The notes under the pieces were generated by a model. That model saw nothing but the letters and a program-made list of their open reading frames with translations. It ran no database searches and had not been told where the DNA came from. A stretch of DNA of 35,558 nucleotides from NCBI GenBank assembly GCA_022572725.1, contig JACZVJ010000020.1, positions 1 to 35,558 on the forward strand, in the 5' to 3' direction. Positions within the stretch are counted from its first letter, which is position 1. Every line of letters begins with the position of its first letter. Positions 23,924-32,066 of this stretch are shown here, in pieces. This DNA is from Nitrospinota bacterium (GTDB lineage: Bacteria; Nitrospirota; Nitrospiria; Nitrospirales; UBA8639). The position numbers and the translations under genes were made by a program.

Positions 23924-24331
23924 TTAACAGGGCTGTCCGTTAAAGACGCAGGGCTTATAACGGCTGGGATCAAAATCTATGTTTTCCATATAAACTAATT
24001 CGTTACCGTTGACCCCGTCCTGTTCAGGATCATTCCACATGGTGTGATTCCACCAATAAAATAGCGGGTATTGCTCAAGGTAGTACACGGGATTCCCGTA
24101 GGCGCTACGTTGATGGTTCTGCACATTGCGACCCACAACATAGTCGACTTCGCTGGTTCCTGCCAGGGAGTATAGAAACATCATCATTTGGGACTCATGA
24201 TCGTAAATTTCTTCGAGCCGTGTTTCTTCGTCTGGTTCTACGGGAAGTTTTGGCTGAGCCCAACTTTCCGGAGATGAGAGCAACAAGGGTGTGAGTGCAG
24301 TAAGTAGTAAGGCAAGCCCGGTTTCCTTCAT
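23924..24331 (-). CDS. Small exported protein of unknown function
   Basis: I do not recognise a family. From ATG 24331 (AGAAGGG lies just upstream on the minus strand) the protein has 135 residues and a clear signal peptide, KETGLALLLTALTPLLLSS, with cleavage expected after SWAQ. The mature part is acidic at first (PVEPDEETRLEEIYDHESQM), then aromatic-rich (NPVYYLEQYPLFYWWNHTMW). The C terminus CVFNGQPC could form a small disulfide loop. An in-frame start at 24385 would add 18 residues that spoil the signal peptide. It faces away from mtaB; the 230 bases between them hold the mtaB promoter. Confidence 0.65.
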   Translation of the reverse strand: MKETGLALLLTALTPLLLSSPESWAQPKLPVEPDEETRLEEIYDHESQMMMFLYSLAGTSEVDYVVGRNVQNHQRSAYGNPVYYLEQYPLFYWWNHTMWNDPEQDGVNGNELVYMENIDFDPSRYKPCVFNGQPC

Positions 24332-24500
24332 GGTGTGACCCTTCTGGCAAAAGTCAAGAAACTGGCGGTACCTTGATTTACCCATTCATTGTAAATCATA
24401 TAAAACCTACCGGCAAATTTCGGGTCTCTCATCACGAGAGGAGTACCATGCGCAGTCCTCAGAAGACACACGGCAACTCTTTGCCATACCCTCGGTCTTG

Positions 24501-24530
24501 TTGTCTGATTGCATTCCTACTCTCTATAAT
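24501..24530 (+). promoter_or_regulatory. Probable sigma-70 promoter of mtaB
   Basis: TTGTCT (24501-24506) and TATAAT (24525-24530) are 18 bases apart. The -10 matches the consensus exactly and the -35 matches four of six positions. Transcription would begin near 24537, giving a leader of about 26 bases before the mtaB ATG at 24563. Confidence 0.65.
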
Positions 24531-24562
24531 ACACACATGTACCAAAGAGAGTCTGACCCAGC

Positions 24563-25912
24563 ATGAAAAAAGTGGTCTTCCATACGATTGGATGTCGCCT
24601 TAACCAAGCCGAAACGGCGGTCCTGGTGGACCGACTCAAGCGGGTGGGCTACGAAGCTGTCGAGTTTGGGCAGCCCACCGATGTCCTCGTATTAAACACC
24701 TGTTCAGTCACAGGAGAGGCCGAAGCGGATTGTCGGTATGCAATCAGGCGGACCCTGCGGCGATCCCCACATGCTTTTGTGGCTGTAACGGGATGCTATG
24801 CTCAAACAGGGGTGCAAGCCCTCCGCGGGATTCCAGGGGTCGATTTGATCTTGGGCAATCAATATAAGATGAAGTTGCCCGATTACCTTCCTTCCTTATC
24901 CTTCCAAGGGAAGCGGTCCGAACCGGTCCTGCTCCATTCACGGACAATTGACCGGGAGGACTTTGTTCAGGAGGGAGTTGGTGATTACGGTACGACACGC
25001 GCGAACTTAAAAATTCAGGACGGTTGTAATTTCATGTGCTCTTTCTGCTTGATCCCATTTGCTCGGGGCCGTGAACGGAGCCGGTGCCTGGACGATGTGC
25101 TTCGAGAGGGGTATGAACTGGTCGAACGAGGGCATAGAGAGTTGGTGTTGACCGGAGTGAACATTGGTCGGTTTGCAAACGGAGGGGTAGGGATTACCGA
25201 GCTTGTTCAGCGGCTGGAAGAGATTCCTGGGCTGGACCGGATCAGAATTTCCTCCATTGAGCCCACAACCATTCCCGAGGAGCTCCTTGACCTGATGGGC
25301 AGCTCCAAAAAACTCTGTCGCTTCTTACACGTCCCGTTGCAAAGCGGGGATGATGGGATTCTTCAGGCCATGAATCGCCGCTACACAGTTCGGGAGTATA
25401 CGGATTGGGTTGAGCGGATGGTCACCCGGATCCCTGACCTTTGCGTGGGTACGGACCTCATGGTGGGATTTCCAGGAGAAGGGCCCCAGCAATTTGACAA
25501 TACCTTTTCCGTGGCCAGGGATTTACCCTTTGCCTATTTCCACATCTTTAGTTATTCCCCACGGCCGGGGACCGCCGCGACTCGATTAGAGCAAAGAATC
25601 TCTCCGCCTATCATAAAGGCGAGAAATAGGAGGCTAGCCGAACTTTCCCGCACGAAGCGGTTGGGCTTCTACCAGCGGTTTGTTGATCGGCCCGTGTCGG
25701 TGTTGTTTGAGACCAAAGGGCCCGAGGACCTGTGGACCGGACTGACCGACAATTTCATTAGAGTTGGCGTCACAGCGCCACGAGATCTCACCAATCAAAT
25801 TTGTCAGGCCAACATTACGGGTGTCATGGATGGATTGGCCATTGGTCAGTTGACGGCCCAACCTTCTCATCCCGCGGGAAAGAGGACTCTTCCAATGTTG
25901 GAGCGGCCATGA
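24563..25912 (+). CDS. mtaB: tRNA (t6A37) methylthiotransferase MtaB
   Basis: This 449-residue radical-SAM enzyme adds a 2-methylthio group to t6A at position 37 of ANN-decoding tRNAs. It has the MTTase N-terminal domain (VVFHTIGCRLNQAETA and LNTCSVTGEAEADCR, with Cys ligands of the auxiliary cluster). The radical-SAM domain has the CxxxCxxC motif as CNFMCSFC followed by LIPFARGRERSR. A C-terminal TRAM domain follows (about residues 370-430). The GCRLNQAE sequence and CSVTGEAE favour MtaB over MiaB, whose version is GCQMNEYDSE. The start ATG 24563 is 26 bases from the predicted transcription start. The miaB gene follows 76 bases downstream. Confidence 0.94.
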   Translation: MKKVVFHTIGCRLNQAETAVLVDRLKRVGYEAVEFGQPTDVLVLNTCSVTGEAEADCRYAIRRTLRRSPHAFVAVTGCYAQTGVQALRGIPGVDLILGNQYKMKLPDYLPSLSFQGKRSEPVLLHSRTIDREDFVQEGVGDYGTTRANLKIQDGCNFMCSFCLIPFARGRERSRCLDDVLREGYELVERGHRELVLTGVNIGRFANGGVGITELVQRLEEIPGLDRIRISSIEPTTIPEELLDLMGSSKKLCRFLHVPLQSGDDGILQAMNRRYTVREYTDWVERMVTRIPDLCVGTDLMVGFPGEGPQQFDNTFSVARDLPFAYFHIFSYSPRPGTAATRLEQRISPPIIKARNRRLAELSRTKRLGFYQRFVDRPVSVLFETKGPEDLWTGLTDNFIRVGVTAPRDLTNQICQANITGVMDGLAIGQLTAQPSHPAGKRTLPMLERP

Positions 25913-25988
25913 GTCTAGGGGTGGATTTTCCAAAGTGTTCGAAGGATTCCGTCAGGATTTAGGTTTTGGATAGAGGAGGATAATCCAA

Positions 25989-27359
25989 TTGGCCTATCGA
26001 ATCTTTCTCCAAACCTTCGGTTGCCAAATGAATGAGTACGACTCCGAACTGGTGCGCTCATTGCTGAAAGCCAGGGGGTTCGCGTTTACGGAAGACCAAG
26101 AGGAAGCGGATGTGATTTTGATGAACACCTGTGCAATTCGAGAACATGCACACAACCGCGTGTTTAGTCACCTTGCCAAGTTGAAAACCCTCAAGCGCCA
26201 ACGGAACTTGGTGGTCGGCGTGTTAGGGTGCATGGCGCAGAACCTGAAGACTGAATTGACGGAAACCCAGCCCCTTGTCGATGTCTTGGTTGGGCCTGAT
26301 GGCTACCGACGGTTGCCGGATCTGCTGATCAGCGCGATTGAACATCAGGCGAAAGGGTTGGCGGTGGATTTGTCAGAGTATGAAACGTACGAGCAAATCC
26401 TTCCAGACCGAGCGGCTGGGGTGAATGCCTGGATTGCGGTGATGCGAGGCTGTGATAATTTCTGCACCTTTTGCGTGGTGCCCTATACACGAGGACGGGA
26501 ACGGTCCCGGAACCCAGAGGGGATCATTGAAGAGGCCCAAGAACTAGCCGGGAGGGGATATAAGCAAATCACCCTGTTGGGGCAGAATGTGAATTCCTAC
26601 CAGTATGGGACGTGGGACTTCGCGAGGCTGATCACAGCCGTAGCGGATGTTCCGGGTATTCAACGAGTTCGATTTACCTCTCCACATCCCAAGGATTTTC
26701 CCCCTGCGTTGCTGGATGCGGTTGCCGGGCATCCTCATATTTGCCGGCAGATTCACCTCCCCGTTCAATCAGGGAATAATCGCGTCTTGGCTGGTATGGG
26801 GCGATGCTATACGCGCAAAGAATATGTGGGGTTGGTGGACAACATCCGACGGCGTGCGGATATTGCTCTGAGCACGGACATTATTAGCGGATTCTGCGGC
26901 GAAACGGAAAACGAATACATGGACACGTATGGCCTGGTGCAGGAAATTGAGTATCACTCGGCCTTTATTTTTAAATATTCCGAACGGAAAAACACCATCG
27001 CCGCGAGAAAGTACCCTGATGATGTCCCGGAGCCTGTGAAGTCGCAGAGAGTCACGCGGCTTGTTGAACTTCAAAAGACGATTTCCGTCCGGAAAAATAT
27101 GGCCCTCCTTGGAGAGACGGTCCACGTGTTAGTCGAGGGAAATGCCAAAAAGTCTCGGGATCAATGGATGGGTCACACGGAGAGTAACGTGACGGTGGTC
27201 TGGGAAAAGAACCACACAGCCACGCAGCCCGGCGATTTCGTTTCCATTCAGGTAACCGACGCTACTGCCTCTACCCTGTATGGGACCCCTGTATCCCCAT
27301 TCCCCTTGAAAGGTGTAGAAAAACGCAACTCCCTGGTTTCCAAGTGCTTAGGCCCTTAG
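25989..27359 (+). CDS. miaB: tRNA (i6A37) methylthiotransferase MiaB
   Basis: This 456-residue radical-SAM enzyme converts i6A37 to ms2i6A37 in tRNAs reading UNN codons. The N-terminal domain has IFLQTFGCQMNEYDSE and LMNTCAIREHAHNRV. The radical-SAM motif is CDNFCTFCVVPYTRGRERSR. The TRAM domain lies at the C terminus (VHVLVEGNAKKSRDQWMG). TTG 25989 is taken as the start because the conserved N terminus begins right after it, and AGGAGGA lies 8-14 bases upstream (25975-25981). It is in tandem with mtaB and may be co-transcribed. Confidence 0.95.
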   Translation: MAYRIFLQTFGCQMNEYDSELVRSLLKARGFAFTEDQEEADVILMNTCAIREHAHNRVFSHLAKLKTLKRQRNLVVGVLGCMAQNLKTELTETQPLVDVLVGPDGYRRLPDLLISAIEHQAKGLAVDLSEYETYEQILPDRAAGVNAWIAVMRGCDNFCTFCVVPYTRGRERSRNPEGIIEEAQELAGRGYKQITLLGQNVNSYQYGTWDFARLITAVADVPGIQRVRFTSPHPKDFPPALLDAVAGHPHICRQIHLPVQSGNNRVLAGMGRCYTRKEYVGLVDNIRRRADIALSTDIISGFCGETENEYMDTYGLVQEIEYHSAFIFKYSERKNTIAARKYPDDVPEPVKSQRVTRLVELQKTISVRKNMALLGETVHVLVEGNAKKSRDQWMGHTESNVTVVWEKNHTATQPGDFVSIQVTDATASTLYGTPVSPFPLKGVEKRNSLVSKCLGP

Positions 27360-27568
27360 GACGGCCTCAAAGAGACGGGGTCTATGACCCCCCCACCAAT
27401 GTTGACCCCTCACATGATTTGGAAATAGGCATCCCCCCCCACAGCCTTTTTGCAAGAGCCTGCGAGAACTCCAAGCGGATCGACCAGAATTTCTCAAAGA
27501 TAGGGGGCTTGGGAGGGGGGATAAAAACTCTTCAATAATCCTCTCAAATTCCAGTTCCTCTTAATTCC

Positions 27569-27763
27569 TTGAAAACTAAGGCCTTTTACAGGCCCCCGGA
27601 CGCTCTTCTCGAGGAAGTGTCTCTGGTCGAGTTGCGTTCTTTGGTCATGGAACAGCGGAGTGCTCTTCTTAAGGGGTTAAAACCTATTCTTGTCCAAGAT
27701 AAATTTGTGTCAATTCAATTTGGTCCGCATCCATTTACCGATTTTGATCTCCTAGTTAGATAG
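27569..27763 (+). CDS. Possible small protein of unknown function
   Basis: A 64-residue open frame with a TTG start encodes MKTKAFYRPPDALLEEVSLV and ends FGPHPFTDFDLLVR. It has no recognised motif, no signal peptide and no good ribosome binding site. The amphipathic middle (LLEEVSLVELRSLVMEQRSA) looks protein-like. It lies in the 683-base gap between miaB and the HDOD gene, which otherwise holds no gene. It may be a real small gene or a chance frame. Confidence 0.25.
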   Translation: MKTKAFYRPPDALLEEVSLVELRSLVMEQRSALLKGLKPILVQDKFVSIQFGPHPFTDFDLLVR

Positions 27764-27779
27764 AGAAGTAGACCGGAGC

Positions 27780-27873
27780 GGCCATGTGTGGCCATCGAAA
27801 ATTAATGTAGTGCGCCAGAAAAAGTGGCTAATGCTCCCTATCTCGGACGGTGATGGTCCGAGCCAGGGTTAGC
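27780..27873 (+). other. Structured region upstream of the HDOD gene, possible leader RNA
   Basis: Two hairpins are visible. The first is GGCCA-TGTG-TGGCC at 27780-27793. The second, at 27827-27873, stacks three helices: GCTAA/TTAGC outside, CCCT/AGGG in the middle and CTCGGAC/GTCCGAG inside with a GGTGATG loop. A TGCT bulge and a 2x2 internal loop separate the helices. There is no U-tract, so it is not a standard terminator. It matches no riboswitch I can recall, including both c-di-GMP classes. It lies 170 bases before the HDOD start and could be a leader or a small RNA. Confidence 0.4.
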
Positions 27874-28042
27874 TCCTCAAACTTAAGTCAGCCCAGTTTT
27901 ACCCGATAAAGATATCATTGCTTTTTTAGGTGACCTGGTAAGGCGAACTGGCCAATTAAAACCTCAACGGTATTCTTACGCTTCTTTCCTTCGACCTGAT
28001 AGGACCCCCTTATAAACTTATAAAGGAGAAACGTTTCAACAA

Positions 28043-28999
28043 ATGAATTCCGAACTCCTTGACCGTATTAAAAATTGTAAAACCCTTCCGGCGGTTCCCG
28101 CTCTGCCGCTCCAGGTCCTTCAATTGTGTCGGAGGGAAGATGCGGATATTAAAAAATTGGGGGACCTTATCAGCAAGGATCCGACATTTGTGGCTAAAGC
28201 CCTGAATATTGCGAACTCCAGTTTTTATGGTGGCGCCAGACATGAGGTCACGACCGTGACCCAAGCCATTACTTTACTGGGCATGAATTCCATCGCGACC
28301 CTTGCGTTTTGTTTTTCTTTGTATCGTGACTTGCGTCGGCATGGAGGGAGTGGGTTCAATCATGCCCAATTCTGGCAACGATCCATTCTGGCTAGTGTTG
28401 CCGGTCGAACCTTGGGGGTGTGGTCCGGGGCAATCGAATGTGAAGAAATTTTCCTGGCCGCACTTTTGCAAGATATCGGTATCTTGGTGCTGAGTGAGAC
28501 GCACGCTGAAACCTATGGCGACTTAATGGCAAAGTCTGAAGGCAGTCACGCTCGCCTCGAGGAACTTGAGCGGCAACAGATCGGAGCAGATCATACAGAG
28601 GTCGGAGCTTGGCTGGCAGAAAATTGGAAGTTACCGGAATTATTACAGTCCGCCATTCGAGGCAGTCACGACCCCACGCAGGTGAAGGTTCCAGATGAAG
28701 CCCAAAAGATGATCAGGTGTGTGGTCACCTCTGGACGGTTGGCTGATGTGTGGTGTGATCCGCAAACCGAACAGGCGACACACGAGGCCGCTAAGGCTGC
28801 CCAGGAATTTCTCCAGATGGATTCCAATGATCTCATTACGGTCCTGACAAAAATCTCGGACGGTTTCCTTGAAATGTCGACGCTTTTCCAGATGGACTTG
28901 GGGAATGCGAAAGAAATCCAATCGACCCTCGAGATCGCGACAAAGCACCTCCAATCATTGAGCCCCTCCGAACCTCCCCAACCGGCCTCTGTTTCATAA
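28043..28999 (+). CDS. HDOD-domain signalling protein
   Basis: This 318-residue cytoplasmic protein has an HDOD domain over about residues 8-210. Typical pieces are LPAVPALPLQVLQLCRREDA, LISKDPTFVAKALNIANSSF, TTVTQAITLLGMNSIATLAF and AALLQDIGILVLSE. The HDOD family lacks the full HD metal motif and is not a nucleotidase; members act in signalling, often next to c-di-GMP or chemotaxis proteins. The last 100 residues are helical and of unknown role. AAGGAG (28023-28028) lies 14 bases before ATG 28043, a long spacing. A structured region upstream may be its leader. No partner gene is adjacent. Confidence 0.85.
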   Translation: MNSELLDRIKNCKTLPAVPALPLQVLQLCRREDADIKKLGDLISKDPTFVAKALNIANSSFYGGARHEVTTVTQAITLLGMNSIATLAFCFSLYRDLRRHGGSGFNHAQFWQRSILASVAGRTLGVWSGAIECEEIFLAALLQDIGILVLSETHAETYGDLMAKSEGSHARLEELERQQIGADHTEVGAWLAENWKLPELLQSAIRGSHDPTQVKVPDEAQKMIRCVVTSGRLADVWCDPQTEQATHEAAKAAQEFLQMDSNDLITVLTKISDGFLEMSTLFQMDLGNAKEIQSTLEIATKHLQSLSPSEPPQPASVS

Positions 29000-29253
29000 G
29001 AATCCTTTCTTCAGTTCTCCGGGCCAGCTAAAAAGAAAAGTCCTTCAGGTTTAAAGTTGGCCCACAGGATAGATCCCCAAAATATTTCCTCTCACCAACC
29101 CAGGACGCCCTGGCCTTGTGGATGTTTCCGATCAGGGTGCTTCTTTAACCTTAAGGTACTCTTTGTTTTTCCGGGATGACAAGGGCTGTTAGCGGTCTGG
29201 GAGGGCAAAGTTTGGCGGAGGGGAGCGTCAATTCAAAAGGAGAGGGAAAGAAG

Positions 29254-29601
29254 TCAACTAGGGCCGGGATTTTCTGCCGCAATGGCTTCCTCGATGGTGT
29301 CGTAACTGGGAATCAGTGTAGGCATCGAAGCCATATCCAGAATTAATCGAACCTCAGGCTGTGGGTGAACCAGGCTAATCTTTCCGCCATGCTGTTTGAA
29401 TTTCTGGTGGGAGATGGCGAGAAGACCAAGCGCTGCACTATCCACTAAAGGAACACCCGCCAGATTCAAGATGAGATGAGGGGTGCCGGCCTCATAAGCC
29501 TGCTCAATGGCGCTTTTCACCTCTTGCTTAGCAGCGGCGTCAAATCGTCCGGAAAGATCTAGGACTATGGCACTGTTAATGGCGCGTGTTGTCACCGGCA
29601 T
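29254..29601 (-). CDS. STAS-domain protein (anti-sigma factor antagonist type)
   Basis: This 115-residue single-domain STAS protein begins AINSAIVLDLSGRFDAAAKQ, continues HLILNLAGVPLVDSAALGLL and ends with NPGPS. The Ser in VDSAALG matches the phosphorylated Ser of SpoIIAA-like proteins, so it could be controlled by a kinase of the anti-sigma type. No partner kinase or phosphatase is encoded nearby. A paralogue lies at 32067-32405; both contain a PQP-x-VR segment. The two flank the PEP-CTERM gene on the opposite strand. Confidence 0.88.
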   Translation of the reverse strand: MPVTTRAINSAIVLDLSGRFDAAAKQEVKSAIEQAYEAGTPHLILNLAGVPLVDSAALGLLAISHQKFKQHGGKISLVHPQPEVRLILDMASMPTLIPSYDTIEEAIAAENPGPS

Positions 29602-29978
29602 GGCGCATTCCCCTGAGGTTTTTTAAGTTCTTTATCGGTTAATGGAAAAAGAAATTGAATGAGAGGGTGAGGCTCGAAGGGCAAGGAGCTAGGACCTTGT
29701 TGGGGTTTTCTCTCAAGCACCTCCATCTGCTAGGCCCCGGCCGTCAAAATTTTAACATGTCCTTTTGCCGAGCGTTCCTGTGGGATGACGTTTTTGAATT
29801 TTCATATTTGACGGTTTCCTGCTCTTTCGTTTTTCTCCACGTTGGATTTTTTAACAGGCCTGGAGATGGCCAAGGTCCGGCCCCTGCCTTCCCCGTGCGA
29901 AGGCCTGCATTGTTTTTCCCTGGGTTAACAACACGTTTGCCCTCATATTGTCGACCACGCGAAGACTCTTTTTGGCAG
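29602..29978. other. Gene-free stretch upstream of the PEP-CTERM gene
   Basis: No supported gene. An open frame at 29655-30050 has an unlikely composition and no family match. The stretch is expected to hold the minus-strand promoter of the STAS gene and, by family knowledge, upstream sites for a sigma-54 activator; I could not identify a specific activator motif. Confidence 0.35.
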
Positions 29979-29994
29979 TGGCATTACTCTTGCT
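29979..29994 (+). promoter_or_regulatory. Sigma-54 promoter of the PEP-CTERM gene
   Basis: TGGCATTACTCTTGCT at 29979-29994 fits the sigma-54 pattern TGGCAC-N5-TTGCW, with GG at 29980-29981 and GC at 29992-29993 and exactly ten bases between. Transcription would start near 30005, about 72 bases before the ATG. PEP-CTERM genes are known to be controlled by the PrsK/PrsR-RpoN system in other bacteria, which supports the assignment. Confidence 0.75.
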
Positions 29995-30301
29995 GCATAT
30001 GCACGCAAGAGAAGAGGGCGGCCTCGAGGACGAAGCGCAGTCTTAAGTAAACTTTCAAAAAAGGAGGGTGTGTAAAATGAGTAACAGAAACTTCAAAGAA
30101 AAATTACAAACGATACGAAAGGGGACTATTCTCCCCGTTGTAACCGGCTTATGCCTTCTTATTGGAATCTCTAATGCCCATGCAATTAGCAATGGGGGAT
30201 TTGAGGTAGGGACGTTTGGTTCTTGGGATACTATTGGTGTCACGAGCATTGAAACCGCAGCCCTGGGAACTGGACCAACGGAAGGCACCTATCAAGCCTT
30301 A

Positions 30302-31341
30302 TTATTGAGAATCGCTTAATATAGTGACATCATCAAAGAGATCGGCTTGCTTCCAAAACGCACGAACCAGCCTCGGCCGACGCCGCATGCGCCGCAAGGC
30401 TTGCCGGGCATGGTGGCTTAATTCTCCCACTGTCTGGGGGCACAGGTTGGCCAACGCATGATGTTTCCAGTACCCCCACAGATATTCCACTGGGTTGAGT
30501 TCCGGCGCATAAGCCGGCAGAAACTCTACCTGCAGCCGTCCGTGTTGATCCTCCACAAACTCCTGCACCAATCGGCTTCGGTGGGCCCGGAGGCCATCCC
30601 AGATCACCAAGACCTTCCCGGAGAGATGGCGCAGCAGATGCGTGAGGAACTCCACCACCTGCGGACTGCGAATGGTGCTCGGAAACAGCCGAAAATAGAA
30701 GTTCCACCAGGTTACCCCTGCCATCGCCGAGAGCGTGTGCCAATTGAAGTGAAATTGCAGCACCGGGGTCTGCCCCCGCGGGGCCCACGTCCGCACGCGA
30801 TGCGGCCGTTCGCTCAGCCCGCTTTCGTCGACGAAGACGATGGTTTGTCCCTGCTGTTGGGCTTTTTTTTAAGCGCGGGCCACCGCTGGCGTTTCCACTG
30901 GCGAATGGCACCTTCATCACGTTCCAGCGCTCGTCCTGTTGGCCGCTGGCAACTCCACCCAATCTGACGGAGCACCCGCCACACATGCCCCGGGTGGTAG
31001 TGGATGCCCCACTCCTGTGCAATGACTCGGGCGACCCGCGGCAAGGTCCATAAGTTGGTCGGAAACCCAAACGCATCCGGCCCGCGTTTGAGCAGTTGGC
31101 CAAGCCGTCGCAACTCCGCCGGCGCCAACTGGGGTTTCCGCCCGGCTCGCTTCGCCCGTTTGAGGCCGGCCCGCCCCTCGGTCCGCAGTTGTCGATGCCA
31201 GCGGTTGACGGACTGCCGATGGACGCCCACCTGGCGGGCGACTTCCGCTTCACTCAGGTCCTGGCGGAGCAACTGGGCAGCCCGCATGCGCCGCTGCTCC
31301 AAGGCCACAAAATCGCGTTTCACTCCGGCTGGATTTCCCAT
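30302..31341 (-). CDS. IS630-family transposase, expressed through a probable -1 frameshift
   Basis: The upstream frame (from ATG 31341, MGNPAGVKRDF) encodes two helix-turn-helix-type segments (LSEAEVARQVGVHRQSVNRW and RVARVIAQEWGIHYHPGHVW). It ends at 30814 after RWPALKKKPNS. The downstream frame reads KKAQQQGQTIVFVDESGLSE, then GKVLVIWDGLRAHRS and FLPAYAPELNPVEYLWGYWK, which carry the DDE residues. The frames are joined at A-AAA-AAG (30868-30862 on the minus strand), a classical -1 slippery heptamer. The fused product has about 340 residues, the family size. The stop TAA at 30302-30304 lies outside the element and is made by the target TA. The frames could instead reflect a decay mutation in a homopolymer. 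Confidence 0.85.
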
Positions 31342-31396
31342 ACCGGGCACTCTATCACAGCCACCTGAAAATGTCACTATATTTTACGATATTCAA
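30305..31396 (-). mobile_element. IS630-family insertion sequence with TA target duplication
   Basis: The element is 1092 bases. Its ends are imperfect inverted repeats of about 29 bases: the left end begins TTGAGAATCG and includes TATAGTGACAT; the right end, read on the opposite strand, begins TTGAATATCG and includes TATAGTGACAT. TA at 30303-30304 and at 31397-31398 is the duplicated target, as expected for IS630. Removing the element and one TA restores the host gene frame. Confidence 0.92.
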
Positions 31397-31958
31397 TAAG
31401 TAATGACGGTGGTAGTGCTAGCCAGAGTGCCCTAGAATCGTTTTTGGGCTTACCAAGTGGGGCCTTGGACACTTTGGTGACCACTCCTTCATCGAGCGGG
31501 GCGACAGAGGGTTCCGCCATCAAGCAGACTTTCTCAGGGACAGCGGGAGATATCCTCTCGTTTGATTGGAATTTCCTCACAGATGATGGCCCCCCCGGTG
31601 GTGAAAGCTCGACGTATAACGATTCCGCCTTTTACACCCTGAATGGTCAGGCATTTCTCCTGGCGGATACCTTGGGGGTATTCAGCCCCTCCTCCACCGG
31701 ATACATAGCGGAAACAGGGTTCAGTTCGGTATCGATCACTTTGCCTGGAACAGGAATATATACCCTGGGCTTTGGGGTCGTGGACGTCGGAGATTTGGCC
31801 TTTGATTCTGCCCTGTTGGTGGACAATGTAGTTACGACAAATCCCGAGCCGTCTACGATGGTTCTCTTGGGGACGGGGCTGGCGGGTTTTTTAGCCTGGC
31901 GGTGGAAGAAGGATCCGAGTATGAAGGGGTGAGCCACCCTAAAAGTGCAAACCAGGAA

Positions 31959-32000
31959 ACGAGCTCCGCACCCATCGGTGTGGGGCTCGTTTTTTTTAAT
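31959..32000 (+). terminator. Rho-independent terminator after the PEP-CTERM gene
   Basis: ACGAGC...GCACC at 31959-31972 pairs with GGTGT...GCTCGT at 31977-31990 around a CATC loop, followed by eight or more T residues. It lies 26 bases after the stop of the PEP-CTERM gene and before the convergent STAS gene, for which it could also act in reverse. Confidence 0.85.
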
Positions 32001-32066
32001 TTGCCACACCCCTTTGACCTGTTGGACCCGTGTTGGAAAGGGAAGGAAAGCCGGTGCTCTTCGTTC

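Larger units (their letters stand above)
30077..31932 (+). pseudogene. PEP-CTERM secreted protein gene interrupted by an IS630 element
   Basis: The first part (30077-30304) encodes MSNRNFKEKLQTIRKG, a hydrophobic signal sequence, GISNAHAISNGGFEVGTFGS and TYQALL. AAGGAGG (30061-30067) lies 9 bases before the ATG. The second part (31399-31932) continues SNDGGSASQSALESFLGLPS and ends in the sorting signal NPEPSTMVLLGTGLAGFLAW followed by RWKK. Exosortase (EpsH/XrtA type) recognises PEP and removes this helix after export, releasing the protein into the surface matrix. If the element and one TA are removed, the frame is continuous and encodes 253 residues. As it stands, translation stops at a TAA just inside the element. 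The signal peptide is intact, so a short truncated protein could be exported. Confidence 0.9.

Noticed and set aside
27780-27873. A c-di-GMP (GEMM) riboswitch before the HDOD gene
   Set aside because: The conserved GEMM core elements and tetraloop-receptor sequences are not present, so only an unidentified structure is reported.
29655-30050. A 131-residue open frame upstream of the PEP-CTERM gene
   Set aside because: Composition is unlike a protein, there is no family match, and it overlaps the sigma-54 promoter.
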